A DNA stretch of 64,000 nt, taken from assembly GCF_002929495.1 (NCBI RefSeq), contig NZ_PJJJ01000027.1:40682-104681 (forward strand), read 5' to 3'. The position numbers were made by a program, and so were the translations under genes. This document shows, piece by piece, positions 45,433-54,054 of this stretch. How positions within the stretch are numbered: position 1 is the first letter of the stretch; every line of letters starts with the position of its first letter. The stretch comes from Cryobacterium sp. Y82. Lineage in GTDB: Bacteria > Actinomycetota > Actinomycetes > Actinomycetales > Microbacteriaceae. The notes beneath the pieces are model-generated. The model ran no database searches, was not told the origin of the DNA, and was given only the letters and a program-made list of their open reading frames with translations.

Positions 45433-46938
45433 ATGACCGTTTCACCCGCCGACTCGTCTGACATTTCTGCAGCCCGGGAGGCTGCACTCATAGCCTCCGT
45501 GCCTACCGGTCTGCTCATCGACGGGCAGTGGAGGAACGCGTCTGACGGCGGCACGTTCAACGTATACGACCCCGCTACCGGGGAGGTACTTGCCACTCTC
45601 GCCTCCGCTACCAGCGAGGACGCTCTTGCAGCGCTCGACGCCGCGGGTAAGGCCCAGTTCGGCTGGGCCCGGACGGCGCCGCGTGAACGCGCCGAGATTC
45701 TCCGCCGCGCTTTCGACCTGGTGACTGAACGGGCCGAGGACTTCGCCCTGCTGATGACCCTGGAAATGGGCAAACCGTTGGCCGAATCCCGCGGCGAGGT
45801 CACCTACGGTGCCGAATTCCTGCGCTGGTTCTCCGAAGAGGCAGTCCGGGACTACGGCCGGTACCTCACCACCCCAGAGGGCAAGAACAAAATCCTGGTC
45901 CAACACAAACCGGTCGGCCCGTGCCTGCTGATCACGCCCTGGAACTTTCCGCTCGCGATGGCCACCCGGAAAGTGGCCCCCGCCGTAGCCGCCGGCTGCA
46001 CGATGATCCTCAAACCGGCGAAATTGACGCCGCTGACCTCCCAGCTGTTCGCACAGACCATGCTCGAGGCCGGCCTGCCAGCGGGGGTCTTGAACGTGGT
46101 GTCTTCCTCCAGTGCCGCTGGTATCTCCGGTCCTTTGCTGACTGACCCAAGGCTCCGGAAGGTTTCGTTCACCGGATCCACCCCGGTGGGCAAGCGGCTG
46201 ATGGCCGACGCCGCACACAACGTGTTGCGGACCTCGATGGAGCTGGGCGGGAACGCCCCATTCATCGTGTTCGAGGACGCGGACCTGGACAAGGCGGTCG
46301 AGGGGGCCATGGCGGCGAAGATGCGGAACATGGGCGAAGCCTGCACCGCCGCGAACCGGTTCCTGGTCCAGGAATCCGTCGCCGCTGAATTCACCACAAA
46401 GTTCGCCGTCGCGATGGGTGCTTTGGCGATCGGCCGTGGCACCGAACCGGCCGCCCAGGTAGGTCCGCTCATCGATGCCGGCGCCCGGGACGACGTTCAC
46501 GCCTTAGTGCGCGCCGCTATCGACGCCGGAGCCACCGCCGTGACCGGCGGTTTCCCCGTTGACGGTCCCGGCTACTTCTACCCGCCGACCGTCTTGGCCA
46601 ACGTACCCAATGATGCGGCGATCCTCCGCCAGGAGATCTTCGGGCCAGTCGCCCCGGTCACCTTGTTCTCCACTGAAGGTGACGCCATCCGTCTGGCCAA
46701 CGCCAGCGAATACGGCCTCGCCTCCTATCTTTACAGCCGTGACTTCAGCAGGCTCCTGCGCGTGGCCGAGCAGATCGAATTCGGCATGGTCGGCTTTAAC
46801 GCCGGCGTCATCTCCAACGCAGCCGCCCCCTTCGGCGGCGTCAAACAATCCGGGCTCGGCCGCGAGGGCGGATCCGAAGGCATCGCCGAATACACCACCA
46901 CCCAATACATCGGCATCGCCGACCCGTACGCGGGCTAA
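45433..46938 (+). CDS. NAD(P)-dependent aldehyde dehydrogenase, succinate-semialdehyde dehydrogenase-like
   Basis: This 501-residue ALDH of the GabD branch has PWNFPLAMATRKVAPAVAAG (cofactor entry), FTGSTPVGKRL, the general base Glu270 in SMELGGNAP, and nucleophile Cys304 in MGEACTAANRF. LYSRDFSRLLRVAEQIEFGM and FGGVKQSGLGREGG complete the fold. GabD-type enzymes oxidise omega-oxo carboxylic acids to dicarboxylates, so in this operon it would convert the oxo acid made by the alcohol dehydrogenase to a dicarboxylic acid, as ChnE does with 6-oxohexanoate. The start is the ATG at 45433. Confidence 0.92.
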   Translation: MTVSPADSSDISAAREAALIASVPTGLLIDGQWRNASDGGTFNVYDPATGEVLATLASATSEDALAALDAAGKAQFGWARTAPRERAEILRRAFDLVTERAEDFALLMTLEMGKPLAESRGEVTYGAEFLRWFSEEAVRDYGRYLTTPEGKNKILVQHKPVGPCLLITPWNFPLAMATRKVAPAVAAGCTMILKPAKLTPLTSQLFAQTMLEAGLPAGVLNVVSSSSAAGISGPLLTDPRLRKVSFTGSTPVGKRLMADAAHNVLRTSMELGGNAPFIVFEDADLDKAVEGAMAAKMRNMGEACTAANRFLVQESVAAEFTTKFAVAMGALAIGRGTEPAAQVGPLIDAGARDDVHALVRAAIDAGATAVTGGFPVDGPGYFYPPTVLANVPNDAAILRQEIFGPVAPVTLFSTEGDAIRLANASEYGLASYLYSRDFSRLLRVAEQIEFGMVGFNAGVISNAAAPFGGVKQSGLGREGGSEGIAEYTTTQYIGIADPYAG

Positions 46939-47169
46939 CCTGACGTTGGGATGGCGAGCCCTACTCTATGACTCCAGACCTAGCTCGGCTCCTCGTCGCC
47001 GCTGGAGCGTGATCAACAAAGCGAACCCAGCCCCACCGGCTCGTAGCTGCCGCGCATTGAAGTGTCGTTTAAACCTCGCTATCGTTCAACCGGCGCGTTG
47101 CAAGTCGGGTCCGCGAACCGGTAAGAACGCCAAAAGCATGCAGGGCTGCGCTGTCCTGGTTGGTGTGCC

Positions 47170-47838
47170 TCAGAGCCGGAAGAGCGGCTCGATTTGCACC
47201 TGCAGGCGCTTCTGGAGCCTCTCCCAGAGGTTCCGGGGTGCGAACTCGCGCACCGGCGTGCGCAGGACCTCGTGGGTGTAGGTGCCGTTGCAGTTCTGCG
47301 CGACGATCCGGGTATCAACTTGGGCTACCAGGTGGCCGGCCTTTTGCGCGCTGTCGAGGACGGCCGCGGTCAGTGCGATGATCCTGTCGCCCTGCGTGAT
47401 GCTCTGGGCGCCCAGCTGACTTCCGGCTTTGAAGCCGTACTGCAGGTAGCTGGTCACGTTCTCCGGATCGGTCGTGTAGAACCTAGCCCGGGCCCGGTAG
47501 ATTGCGTAGATCCGCTCGATGTAGTCCCAAGCGGAGGTCGCGTCGGCGGCCAGTTCCTTATCCACATCTTCGATGCCCTGGATCTCCAGGTCCACGCGTT
47601 TGCCGATCACCAGAAGCAGCAGCTCGTGCTTGTTGGTGACATAGCGGAACAGTGTTGCTTCCCCGACCCCGGCGAGTTCAGCGATTTCCTTCGTCGTCGC
47701 GTGCTCGTAGCCGCGCTCGTTAAAGATCTGCTCCGCTGCGGCGCGAATGTTTCGATAGCGCTCGATCCGCGCTTTCTCTCGCAATCCCAGGGGTGCACCG
47801 GGCGGTGTTTCCACCGAAGCCAATGATCTCATCTGCAT
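47170..47838 (-). CDS. TetR-family transcriptional regulator
   Basis: This 222-residue TetR regulator has the helix-turn-helix at residues 30-75 (IRAAAEQIFNERGYEHATTK then EIAELAGVGEATLFRYVTNK). The C-terminal ligand domain is unclassified. It lies between the first oxidation operon and the decayed alcohol dehydrogenase, on the opposite strand to the oxidation genes. It is a candidate repressor for the 30-bp dyads at 48765-48794 and 53022-53051; no copy of that dyad was seen in front of its own gene. The ligand is unknown. Confidence 0.88.
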   Translation of the reverse strand: MQMRSLASVETPPGAPLGLREKARIERYRNIRAAAEQIFNERGYEHATTKEIAELAGVGEATLFRYVTNKHELLLLVIGKRVDLEIQGIEDVDKELAADATSAWDYIERIYAIYRARARFYTTDPENVTSYLQYGFKAGSQLGAQSITQGDRIIALTAAVLDSAQKAGHLVAQVDTRIVAQNCNGTYTHEVLRTPVREFAPRNLWERLQKRLQVQIEPLFRL

Positions 47839-47929
47839 TAACGTCCCTATCAGCGCATAGATGTCAGAGTAGCCATTCTTTGGCCACTGAACTACGAATT
47901 CCTAATACACATATCGACCAATTAAACAC

Positions 47930-48716
47930 CACGATCTGGCGAATGGCCTTGCCGTCCACGAGTTCATCCATCGCCTCACTAATCTTGTCCAGGACAATCA
48001 CCGATGATGTCAGCTTTGTGACCGGCAGTCTTCCTTCGCGCCTCATCTGCGCCCGCGAATGGCCGGCTGCCTCGACGACGACAAGGGCATAGATGCCAGG
48101 CTCCTCTGCTTCTCCCGAAGAATAAGCTCCCGTGGCCGCCAAGTTTCGTGTCAAGGTCAGTTTCTCCGGGTTTGCGTTGATACCAATGATGCGCGCCGGC
48201 GCTGACCACGTTGACGATACGGCGACTGCGGTCGGCGGGGCGGCCATACCCACTCCCCCGAGCCCGACGATCATAAGGTCCTGTCCGTCCTGGGGCTTGC
48301 CTGCCTTGAGGACAGCGCCGCCGCCGGTCAGCCCGGCACAGCCAAGGACCGTCGCGACGGCGGGAGCAAGTCGCTGTCGACCGGGACGACCGAGCGCCGG
48401 TTGAGCCGGCGTGGGTTGCGTACCCGGAGACGCCGAGGTGGTGGAGGACTCCCCGCCGTTGCGGGTGAGCCGGTTGCGAACCGACGGCAACGATAATGTC
48501 GGCGGCCTCGTGGCCCAGCACCATGGGCACCGGCCGGGGACGGTCCCCGTTTACGACCGACAAGTCGGCATGGCAGACGCCCGCCGCCTCCATTTTGATC
48601 AGGACCTTCTGCGGTCTGGGCTCGGCGAGATCGAGTTCCCAGACAACCATCGGCCGCGACTCGGCACAGGGACGGACGAAACCGACGGTCTCAAGAACCG
48701 CACCGGTGATCTTCAT
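47930..48716 (-). pseudogene. Decayed zinc alcohol dehydrogenase, paralog of 41552-42745
   Basis: From the ATG at 48716 the frame reads ITGAVLETVGFVRPCAESRP, EAAGVCHADLSVVNGDRPRP and VLGHEAADIIVAVG, parallel to the intact enzyme. The structural-zinc segment is then deleted and the frame shifts near 48470. Downstream pieces (VATVLGCAGLTGGGAVLKAG, MIVGLGGVGMA, IVLDKISEAMDELVDG) lie in another frame, and the domain between cofactor fold and tail is shortened. The catalytic Cys and His survive but no intact protein can be made. It probably belonged to the second monooxygenase module. Confidence 0.85.
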
Positions 48717-48764
48717 GTCGACTCTTTTAAAGGGTTGTGCTTCATATCATTCATATGCTTTTAT

Positions 48765-48794
48765 GAGAGTGTAATCCGCACGGAGTGTACTTTC
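48765..48794. promoter_or_regulatory. Candidate operator A (30-bp dyad) before the second oxidation module
   Basis: The element begins GAGAG, has the core AATCCGCACGGAGTG (48773-48787) and ends ACTTTC. Its two halves match as an inverted repeat at 10 of 14 positions around a CA centre. It agrees with the element at 53022-53051 at 22 of 30 positions, counted by eye, in the same orientation. It is 35-64 bp upstream of the hydrolase start and also lies before the decayed alcohol dehydrogenase. Confidence 0.6.
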
Positions 48795-48828
48795 AATATT
48801 CGTCTCGGCTGGAGCGGATCCTACGACC

Positions 48829-49707
48829 ATGAACGCCGGCAGCCACATATCGAAGGGATTGGTTTTGAAGATTCATCCAGATGCGAACGAGGGTCTCGTC
48901 AGGGTCGGCGGGTTCACCGTACCTTTCCACGACACAGTTGCGCCCCATGATGCCCGGGCCACTGTCGTCCTGATTCATGGAACGGGCGGAAACGCCAGGA
49001 CCCACTTCCACACCCTGTTTCCGATGCTCGCCGCCAAGTACCGTGTGCTCGCCGTCGACCTCCAGACTCCCCGTGAAGGTCTCACTCTTGGGACGTTCTC
49101 AAGGCAGGTCGCGGGCGTTATCGAGCATTGCGTCCCCGCCCGGTCGGTCCACGTCGTGGGGTATTCACTGGGCGCCCTGGTCGCTGCTGACTTGGCCGCC
49201 TCGAACCCTCACACCTTGGCAAGCCTGACTCTGGTCGCGGGCTGGACCAAGGCCGATTCCCAACAGAGGCTCCGGAACCGGATTTGGATGCGGCTCTTCG
49301 AAACGGATCAGGACCTCCTACGGGAATTTGCCACCTGGACCGCCTACGGCCATCCCTTCCTTGCAGGCCGCTCTGAAGCCGATGTCCGAGCCCTCGTCGA
49401 AGCCCGCGTCTTCCCGGACGGAATCGCCGAACAGATGAAGCTCAATGCCAACGCCGACCTCTGCGGCAAGCTGGCGAGCATTACCGCCCCGACACTGGTC
49501 GTCGCCGGCGCCCATGACCAGATGGTCCCGACCCGCCAGACCAAGTTGCTCTTCGGAGGCATTCCCAACGCCCGCTACGCCGTCATCGACAGCGGGCATG
49601 CCATCCCGCAGGAACGCCCCGCCCAGCTTTTCCAGATCATCAACGAGTTCGTGACGGATCCCGAATCCGTCCCTGCCGGTGAAATCCGGGAGCGCATGTT
49701 TGTCTAG
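48829..49707 (+). CDS. Alpha/beta hydrolase (second module)
   Basis: This 292-residue Ser hydrolase has LIHGTGGNARTHF (oxyanion loop), GYSLGALVAADLA with nucleophile Ser113, Asp in VAGAHDQMVP and His in DSGHAIPQERP. The fold resembles the MhpC/PcaD group of C-C and lactone hydrolases more than the HSL hydrolase of the first module, so the two are not simple duplicates. It leads a unit with a second Baeyer-Villiger-type monooxygenase and two dehydrogenases and may open the ester or lactone formed. A candidate operator lies immediately upstream. Confidence 0.87.
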   Translation: MNAGSHISKGLVLKIHPDANEGLVRVGGFTVPFHDTVAPHDARATVVLIHGTGGNARTHFHTLFPMLAAKYRVLAVDLQTPREGLTLGTFSRQVAGVIEHCVPARSVHVVGYSLGALVAADLAASNPHTLASLTLVAGWTKADSQQRLRNRIWMRLFETDQDLLREFATWTAYGHPFLAGRSEADVRALVEARVFPDGIAEQMKLNANADLCGKLASITAPTLVVAGAHDQMVPTRQTKLLFGGIPNARYAVIDSGHAIPQERPAQLFQIINEFVTDPESVPAGEIRERMFV

Positions 49708-49750
49708 TCCATCGATACCAGCACATAACAAGACACAATTTGGAGGAATA

Positions 49751-51280
49751 GTGGCAAGCACTCCACTGGGATATCCGGCACCCGACTCGCCGGTCGACGT
49801 CATCATCATTGGGGCCGGCTTCGGCGGTCTCGGCCTGGGTACGCAGCTTGCACGCGAAGGCAAGAGCTCGTTCATCATTCTGGAACGCGCGGAGGAAGTC
49901 GGAGGCACCTGGCGCGACAATCACTATCCCGGCGCTGCCTGCGACGTGCCCTCACACCTATACTCGTTTTCATTCCGTCCCAACCCGGAGTGGTCGCGGA
50001 TGTTCGCCCCGCAGAAGGAGATCCTCGACTATCTTCGACACGTCCCCCGGGATGAGAATTTTCACGAACGGATTGTTTTCGGCGCCGAGGTGACGAGCGC
50101 ACGCTGGGATGAAGCCGCCGCATTGTGGAACGTCGCCACCCCCAAGGGCGACTTCTCGGCCAAGAACCTGGTAACCGCCGTCGGGCACCTGTCCGAACCA
50201 AAGCTGCCGAATATTGATGGATTGTCTGACTTCTCGGGGAGCTTGTTCCACTCGGCCGAGTGGGCTGACGAAGTCGATCTGGCGGGCAAGCGGGTCGGCG
50301 TCATTGGCTCGGGAGCAACTGCCATCCAGGTCATGCCCGAGGTGGCGAAAATCGCCTCGGAGGTCGTTGTGTTCCAGCGCTCGGCACCGTACGTGACACC
50401 ACGTCCGGACCGCGCCTACAGCGATCAGGAAAAAGGCCTCTTCCGCAAGATGCCCGAAAGCATTCAGGAACTGCGCGAAGAGATGTTCTGGTCCAACGAG
50501 GAGCGCTATGCCCAGCGTCGGGGCACACCTACCTTGGTTTCCGCCGCCACCCAGGTAGCTCTGGACCATCTACACCGGCAGATCCAGGATCCGGAACTGC
50601 GCCGAAAGCTGACCCCGGACTACATCATCGGTTGCAAGCGCGTTCTGAAATCCAACGACTACTACCCGGCGTTCGTCCAGGAGCACGTCCATCTGGAGAC
50701 TGACGGCATCGAACGGGTCGAAGGCAACCGGGTCATTACGAAGGACGGAGGGAGCCACGAGCTCGATGTGATCGTGGCCTGCACCGGCTTTGAAACCACA
50801 GACCTGCCTATCGCCTACCGGATCTTCGGCCGCAATGGCCTGCCGTTGAGCGAACGCTGGTCCAACGGCATGCAGGCCTACGCCACGACGGCGGTGCACG
50901 GATTCCCGAACCTCTGGATCATAAACGGTCCCAACACCGGCCTGGGACACAACTCCGCGGTCTACATCGCGGAGGCACAGATCGATTACATCATGGCGGC
51001 GGTGAACTTCCGCGAGGCGGCCGACTTACCTGCCCTGGAGGTCGCCGAAGAGGCAGAGGAAGCCTTCATGGATCGCGTGGACCGTCTGGCGGAAGGCACC
51101 GTATGGCTGGAGGGCGGCTGCCGGAGCTGGTACGTGGACCACCGCAACGGCCGACTGACCACGCTGTGGCCGGAACCGGCCTACACCTTCCGCCAAGTCA
51201 ACGCGCATTTCGAACCCGAACCGTATTTGACGGGATCTGAAGACGAAACCGTTGAACAGGTTTTGATCGCGGCTCGCTAG
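49751..51280 (+). CDS. Baeyer-Villiger-type flavin monooxygenase (copy 2)
   Basis: This 509-residue class B monooxygenase is related to copy 1: VDVIIIGAGFGGLGLGTQLA, GGTWRDNHYPGAACDVPSHL, VIGSGATAIQV, and DPELRRKLTPDY shared almost exactly with copy 1. The fingerprint at residues 161-172 is FSGSLFHSAEWA: the final position after Trp is Ala, not Pro or Asp, so it departs from the strict consensus though the His is kept. The start is GTG at 49751 with GGAGGA four bases upstream; the longer frame is not needed. It probably oxidises a ketone different from that of copy 1. Confidence 0.88.
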   Translation: MASTPLGYPAPDSPVDVIIIGAGFGGLGLGTQLAREGKSSFIILERAEEVGGTWRDNHYPGAACDVPSHLYSFSFRPNPEWSRMFAPQKEILDYLRHVPRDENFHERIVFGAEVTSARWDEAAALWNVATPKGDFSAKNLVTAVGHLSEPKLPNIDGLSDFSGSLFHSAEWADEVDLAGKRVGVIGSGATAIQVMPEVAKIASEVVVFQRSAPYVTPRPDRAYSDQEKGLFRKMPESIQELREEMFWSNEERYAQRRGTPTLVSAATQVALDHLHRQIQDPELRRKLTPDYIIGCKRVLKSNDYYPAFVQEHVHLETDGIERVEGNRVITKDGGSHELDVIVACTGFETTDLPIAYRIFGRNGLPLSERWSNGMQAYATTAVHGFPNLWIINGPNTGLGHNSAVYIAEAQIDYIMAAVNFREAADLPALEVAEEAEEAFMDRVDRLAEGTVWLEGGCRSWYVDHRNGRLTTLWPEPAYTFRQVNAHFEPEPYLTGSEDETVEQVLIAAR

Positions 51281-51318
51281 TGCACGTCGTTAACGATCCA
51301 GGAACGGAAAGCATAATC

Positions 51319-52086
51319 ATGAACGAGCAGCACTACAGAACAGTCGTCATCACCGGTGCGGGCGGTGGCATTGGCCGCGGCATCGTGGAGTCGTTCCTGA
51401 CCAGCGGAGACAGGGTCATCGCGGTGGACGCGTCAGAGACCGCACTAGCCGACCTTGAAGCGACGCTGGATCCACAACAGGATGGATCGATCCTGACCAT
51501 GTGCTGCGACGTCACCGAACCCCAGGACTGGAAGCGGATCGCCGAGGCCGTCGAAGCCTCACCCGCAGCGCAGGCCGTTCTGGTCAACAACGCCGGCATC
51601 TCCCCAAAACGAGACGGCCAGAAGATCCCAGGGGACGAAATACCATTCGATGAATGGAACGCGGTCATGGCCGTGAACCTCACCGGGCCATTTTTGGGCA
51701 TCCAGGCGCTGGCACCTCACATGAAGAGCACTCGATTCGGCCGGATCATTAACATGTCTTCGCTTGCAGGCCGCGACGGCGGCAGACTGGGCGGTGTCCA
51801 CTACGCGGCCACCAAGACGGGCCTGCTGGGCATTACCCGCTCCTTCGCCCGGGAACTCGCGCCGTTCGGCATCACCGTCAACGCCATCGCCCCCGGACGG
51901 ATCGGAGTAGGCATGGTTTCGTCGGTGTCAGATGAGGTCAACCAAAACTATCTGACCCGTATCCCGGTCGGGCGTCTGGGCTATGCCAGCGACGTCGCTC
52001 AAGCCGTCCAGTACCTGGCAACACCCGGCAATGGCTTCGTCACCGGAATTACGGTTGACGTCAACGGCGGGTCGTATATGGGATGA
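51319..52086 (+). CDS. Short-chain dehydrogenase/reductase (SDR 3)
   Basis: This 255-residue SDR has VVITGAGGGIGRGIVESFL, DAS after strand 2 (NAD-type), VNNAGIS, Ser in INMSSLAGRDG, YAATKTGLLG with the Tyr/Lys pair, and GITVDVNGGSYMG. The ATG at 51319 is preferred over the earlier start because the family N-terminus is short. It follows the monooxygenase gene by 38 bp and overlaps SDR 4 by 4 bp. It is a candidate for oxidation of the cyclic alcohol that gives the monooxygenase substrate. Confidence 0.88.
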   Translation: MNEQHYRTVVITGAGGGIGRGIVESFLTSGDRVIAVDASETALADLEATLDPQQDGSILTMCCDVTEPQDWKRIAEAVEASPAAQAVLVNNAGISPKRDGQKIPGDEIPFDEWNAVMAVNLTGPFLGIQALAPHMKSTRFGRIINMSSLAGRDGGRLGGVHYAATKTGLLGITRSFARELAPFGITVNAIAPGRIGVGMVSSVSDEVNQNYLTRIPVGRLGYASDVAQAVQYLATPGNGFVTGITVDVNGGSYMG

Positions 52087-52976
52087 ACGGGCCCTCTCAC
52101 GTCTTCAAAATTTCGGGCCGCGCGGGGTCCTCCGGCGCCAGATCGGCCCGCGCTTCCCTGCGCGGAAAAGTCGTCCTGATAACCGGAGGCGCCGGCGGCA
52201 TTGGCGCGGCCACGGCCGAGCGACTGGCTGCCGCGGGAGCCCTTGTGTCGCTCGTCGACCGCGACCAGCAGCCCCTCGGACACGTCGTGTCCAGGCTCGG
52301 CGGGAATCACCTGGCCACGGCAGCGGACGTCACGGACTATACCTCGCTGGAACTCGCGGTGCAGCGAACAGTCGAACACTTCAGCCGACTGGACATCGTC
52401 TTTGCCTGTGCCGGTGTGGGCAGCGCCTCCACTGTCTCCGCCTCCCGTACCGAGGACCTGCTGCGGATCGTGGATGTCAACCTCGGCGGAGTCATCAGGA
52501 CCGTCAAGGCCACCCTCGAAGAGGTCACGAAGCACGGCGGCTACTTCCTGCTCATGAGTTCGGCGGCCGCGCTGAAGAACGTGCCGCGCGCAAACGCCTA
52601 TGCCGCCTCGAAGGCGGGCGTGGAGGCCTTCGGCGGGGCACTGCGGCTGGAAGTCGCCCATAAAGGCGTAAACGTCGGCGTCGCACATCCCGCCTGGGTG
52701 CGAACGAACATGATTTCGGGTGCATCCACACGGGCCGGGGAGAGCCGCTCTCTGCCATGGCCCTTCAGCATCGTTTCCAGCACGGATACCTGCGCCGATC
52801 TCCTTGTCAACGCGATGGCCAGCCGCCGCCGTAAGGTTTTCATCCCGCGGAGCCTTGCCCTGATGGACCCGTTACGCTGGCTCTCGACCGGGCCCGTATG
52901 GGACAGCTTCATGAAGCCGCGGGCCGCGCTGAGCGTTTCCCGGCTGGAGTCCCACGCGTGCGTAACGGGTGAGTAA
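52083..52976 (+). CDS. Short-chain dehydrogenase/reductase (SDR 4)
   Basis: This 297-residue SDR has a 27-residue N-terminal extension before GKVVLITGGAGGIGAATAER. The core has FACAGVG in place of NNAG, Ser in LLMSSAAALKN and YAASKAGVEAF. A longer C-terminal part (RKVFIPRSLALMDPLRWL) resembles SDRs of lipid or terpenoid metabolism that have membrane-facing tails. DRD after the second strand suggests NAD. It is translationally coupled to SDR 3. The substrate is unknown. Confidence 0.85.
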   Translation: MNGPSHVFKISGRAGSSGARSARASLRGKVVLITGGAGGIGAATAERLAAAGALVSLVDRDQQPLGHVVSRLGGNHLATAADVTDYTSLELAVQRTVEHFSRLDIVFACAGVGSASTVSASRTEDLLRIVDVNLGGVIRTVKATLEEVTKHGGYFLLMSSAAALKNVPRANAYAASKAGVEAFGGALRLEVAHKGVNVGVAHPAWVRTNMISGASTRAGESRSLPWPFSIVSSTDTCADLLVNAMASRRRKVFIPRSLALMDPLRWLSTGPVWDSFMKPRAALSVSRLESHACVTGE

Positions 52977-53021
52977 ATTCACCACAACTAGTTGTGCCAT
53001 TCGTCATAATCATGTATTACT

Positions 53022-53051
53022 GAGAGGGCACTCCGTGCGGATTGGACTCTC
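53022..53051. promoter_or_regulatory. Candidate operator B (30-bp dyad) before tctC copy 3
   Basis: The element begins GAGAG, has the core CACTCCGTGCGGATT (53029-53043) and ends ACTCTC. Its halves match at 11 of 14 positions around a TG centre, a better palindrome than operator A. It lies 29-58 bp upstream of the TTG start of the third tctC gene, so a repressor bound here could block the promoter. Confidence 0.62.
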
Positions 53052-53079
53052 AACTTCACTTCGACCACCAGAGGATACC

Positions 53080-54054
53080 TTGAACAAGAATCGACTGCGC
53101 CATGTCACGGCCGCCGCCGCTATCGCCGGACTGGCCTTGACCGCCACCGGGTGCTCGGTATCCTCCCGGGCAGCCGAGGACTACCCCACAAAGCCCGTCA
53201 CCTTTCTCGTGCCCTACGCCGCTGGCGGCCCGTCTGACACCACGGCCCGCGCGTACAGTTCCTGCCTGGAAAAGCTCCTCGGCGGAACCTTCGTGGTGGA
53301 GAACCGGGACAGCGGCGCTGGCGCCGTAGCCATGCAGAAACTGGCCAGCGCGAAACCGGACGGACACACCGTGGGCCTGAGCACCAACGGGCCGCTGGTC
53401 CTGAACCCGATGTCCAATGAGTTGTCCTACTCCCAGGCGGACTTCCAAGCCGTGGGCACGATGGCCGAGATTCCGACGCTATTCGCGGTACCCAAAGGCT
53501 CCCCGTACAAGAGCCTCCAAGATCTGTTCGATGCCGCGAAGGCCGATCCCGGACAGATCTCCATCGGGGTCCCCGGCGCCACTAGTTCGTTGGCCATCGA
53601 GCTCAAGCGCCTCCAGAAGGACACCGGCATCGAGTTGGCGATGGTGCCTACATCGGGCAGCGCCGAGCTCATTACTAACCTGCTGGGCGGCCACATCGAC
53701 GCCGGGTTCGTCAACGACCACGTCGACGTCGAAGCCCAGGTGAAGGACGGTGCGATTGTCCCGTTGGCCGCGGCGGGCGACGTGCGTTCCGAAGCCTTTC
53801 CCGACGTTCCGACCACGGATGAGGCCGGCTATGACGTCAAGACGACATCGGTCTACGGCCTCTTCGGACCTAAAGGCCTGCCCCAGGATGTCTCCGAGAA
53901 GCTCCAGAATGGTGTCGAAACCTGCAGCCAGGACAAGGACGTCATAGCCCAGATCGGCGATCGCTTCGTGCCGGATTCCTTCTTGGACGCAGCGGCGACC
54001 ACACAGGTTTTCCAGGACATGCGCGCCCGCTACGAGTCCCTTCTGGCAAAATAA
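53080..54054 (+). CDS. TTT substrate-binding lipoprotein TctC (copy 3)
   Basis: This 324-residue Bug/TctC lipoprotein has the lipobox LTATGC. The loops TKPVTFLVPYAAGGPSDTTA, VENRDSGAGAVAMQKLASAK and VPGATSSLAIELKRLQ follow copies 1 and 2. I chose the TTG at 53080 because GAGG lies 6-9 bp upstream and a normal signal peptide (KNRLRHVTAAAAIAGL) follows; the longer frame from 52969 would bury it. It ends the second oxidation cluster and has no TctAB beside it. A shared ligand type with copies 1 and 2 and use of the TctAB at 24504-26553 is inferred. Confidence 0.88.
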   Translation: MNKNRLRHVTAAAAIAGLALTATGCSVSSRAAEDYPTKPVTFLVPYAAGGPSDTTARAYSSCLEKLLGGTFVVENRDSGAGAVAMQKLASAKPDGHTVGLSTNGPLVLNPMSNELSYSQADFQAVGTMAEIPTLFAVPKGSPYKSLQDLFDAAKADPGQISIGVPGATSSLAIELKRLQKDTGIELAMVPTSGSAELITNLLGGHIDAGFVNDHVDVEAQVKDGAIVPLAAAGDVRSEAFPDVPTTDEAGYDVKTTSVYGLFGPKGLPQDVSEKLQNGVETCSQDKDVIAQIGDRFVPDSFLDAAATTQVFQDMRARYESLLAK

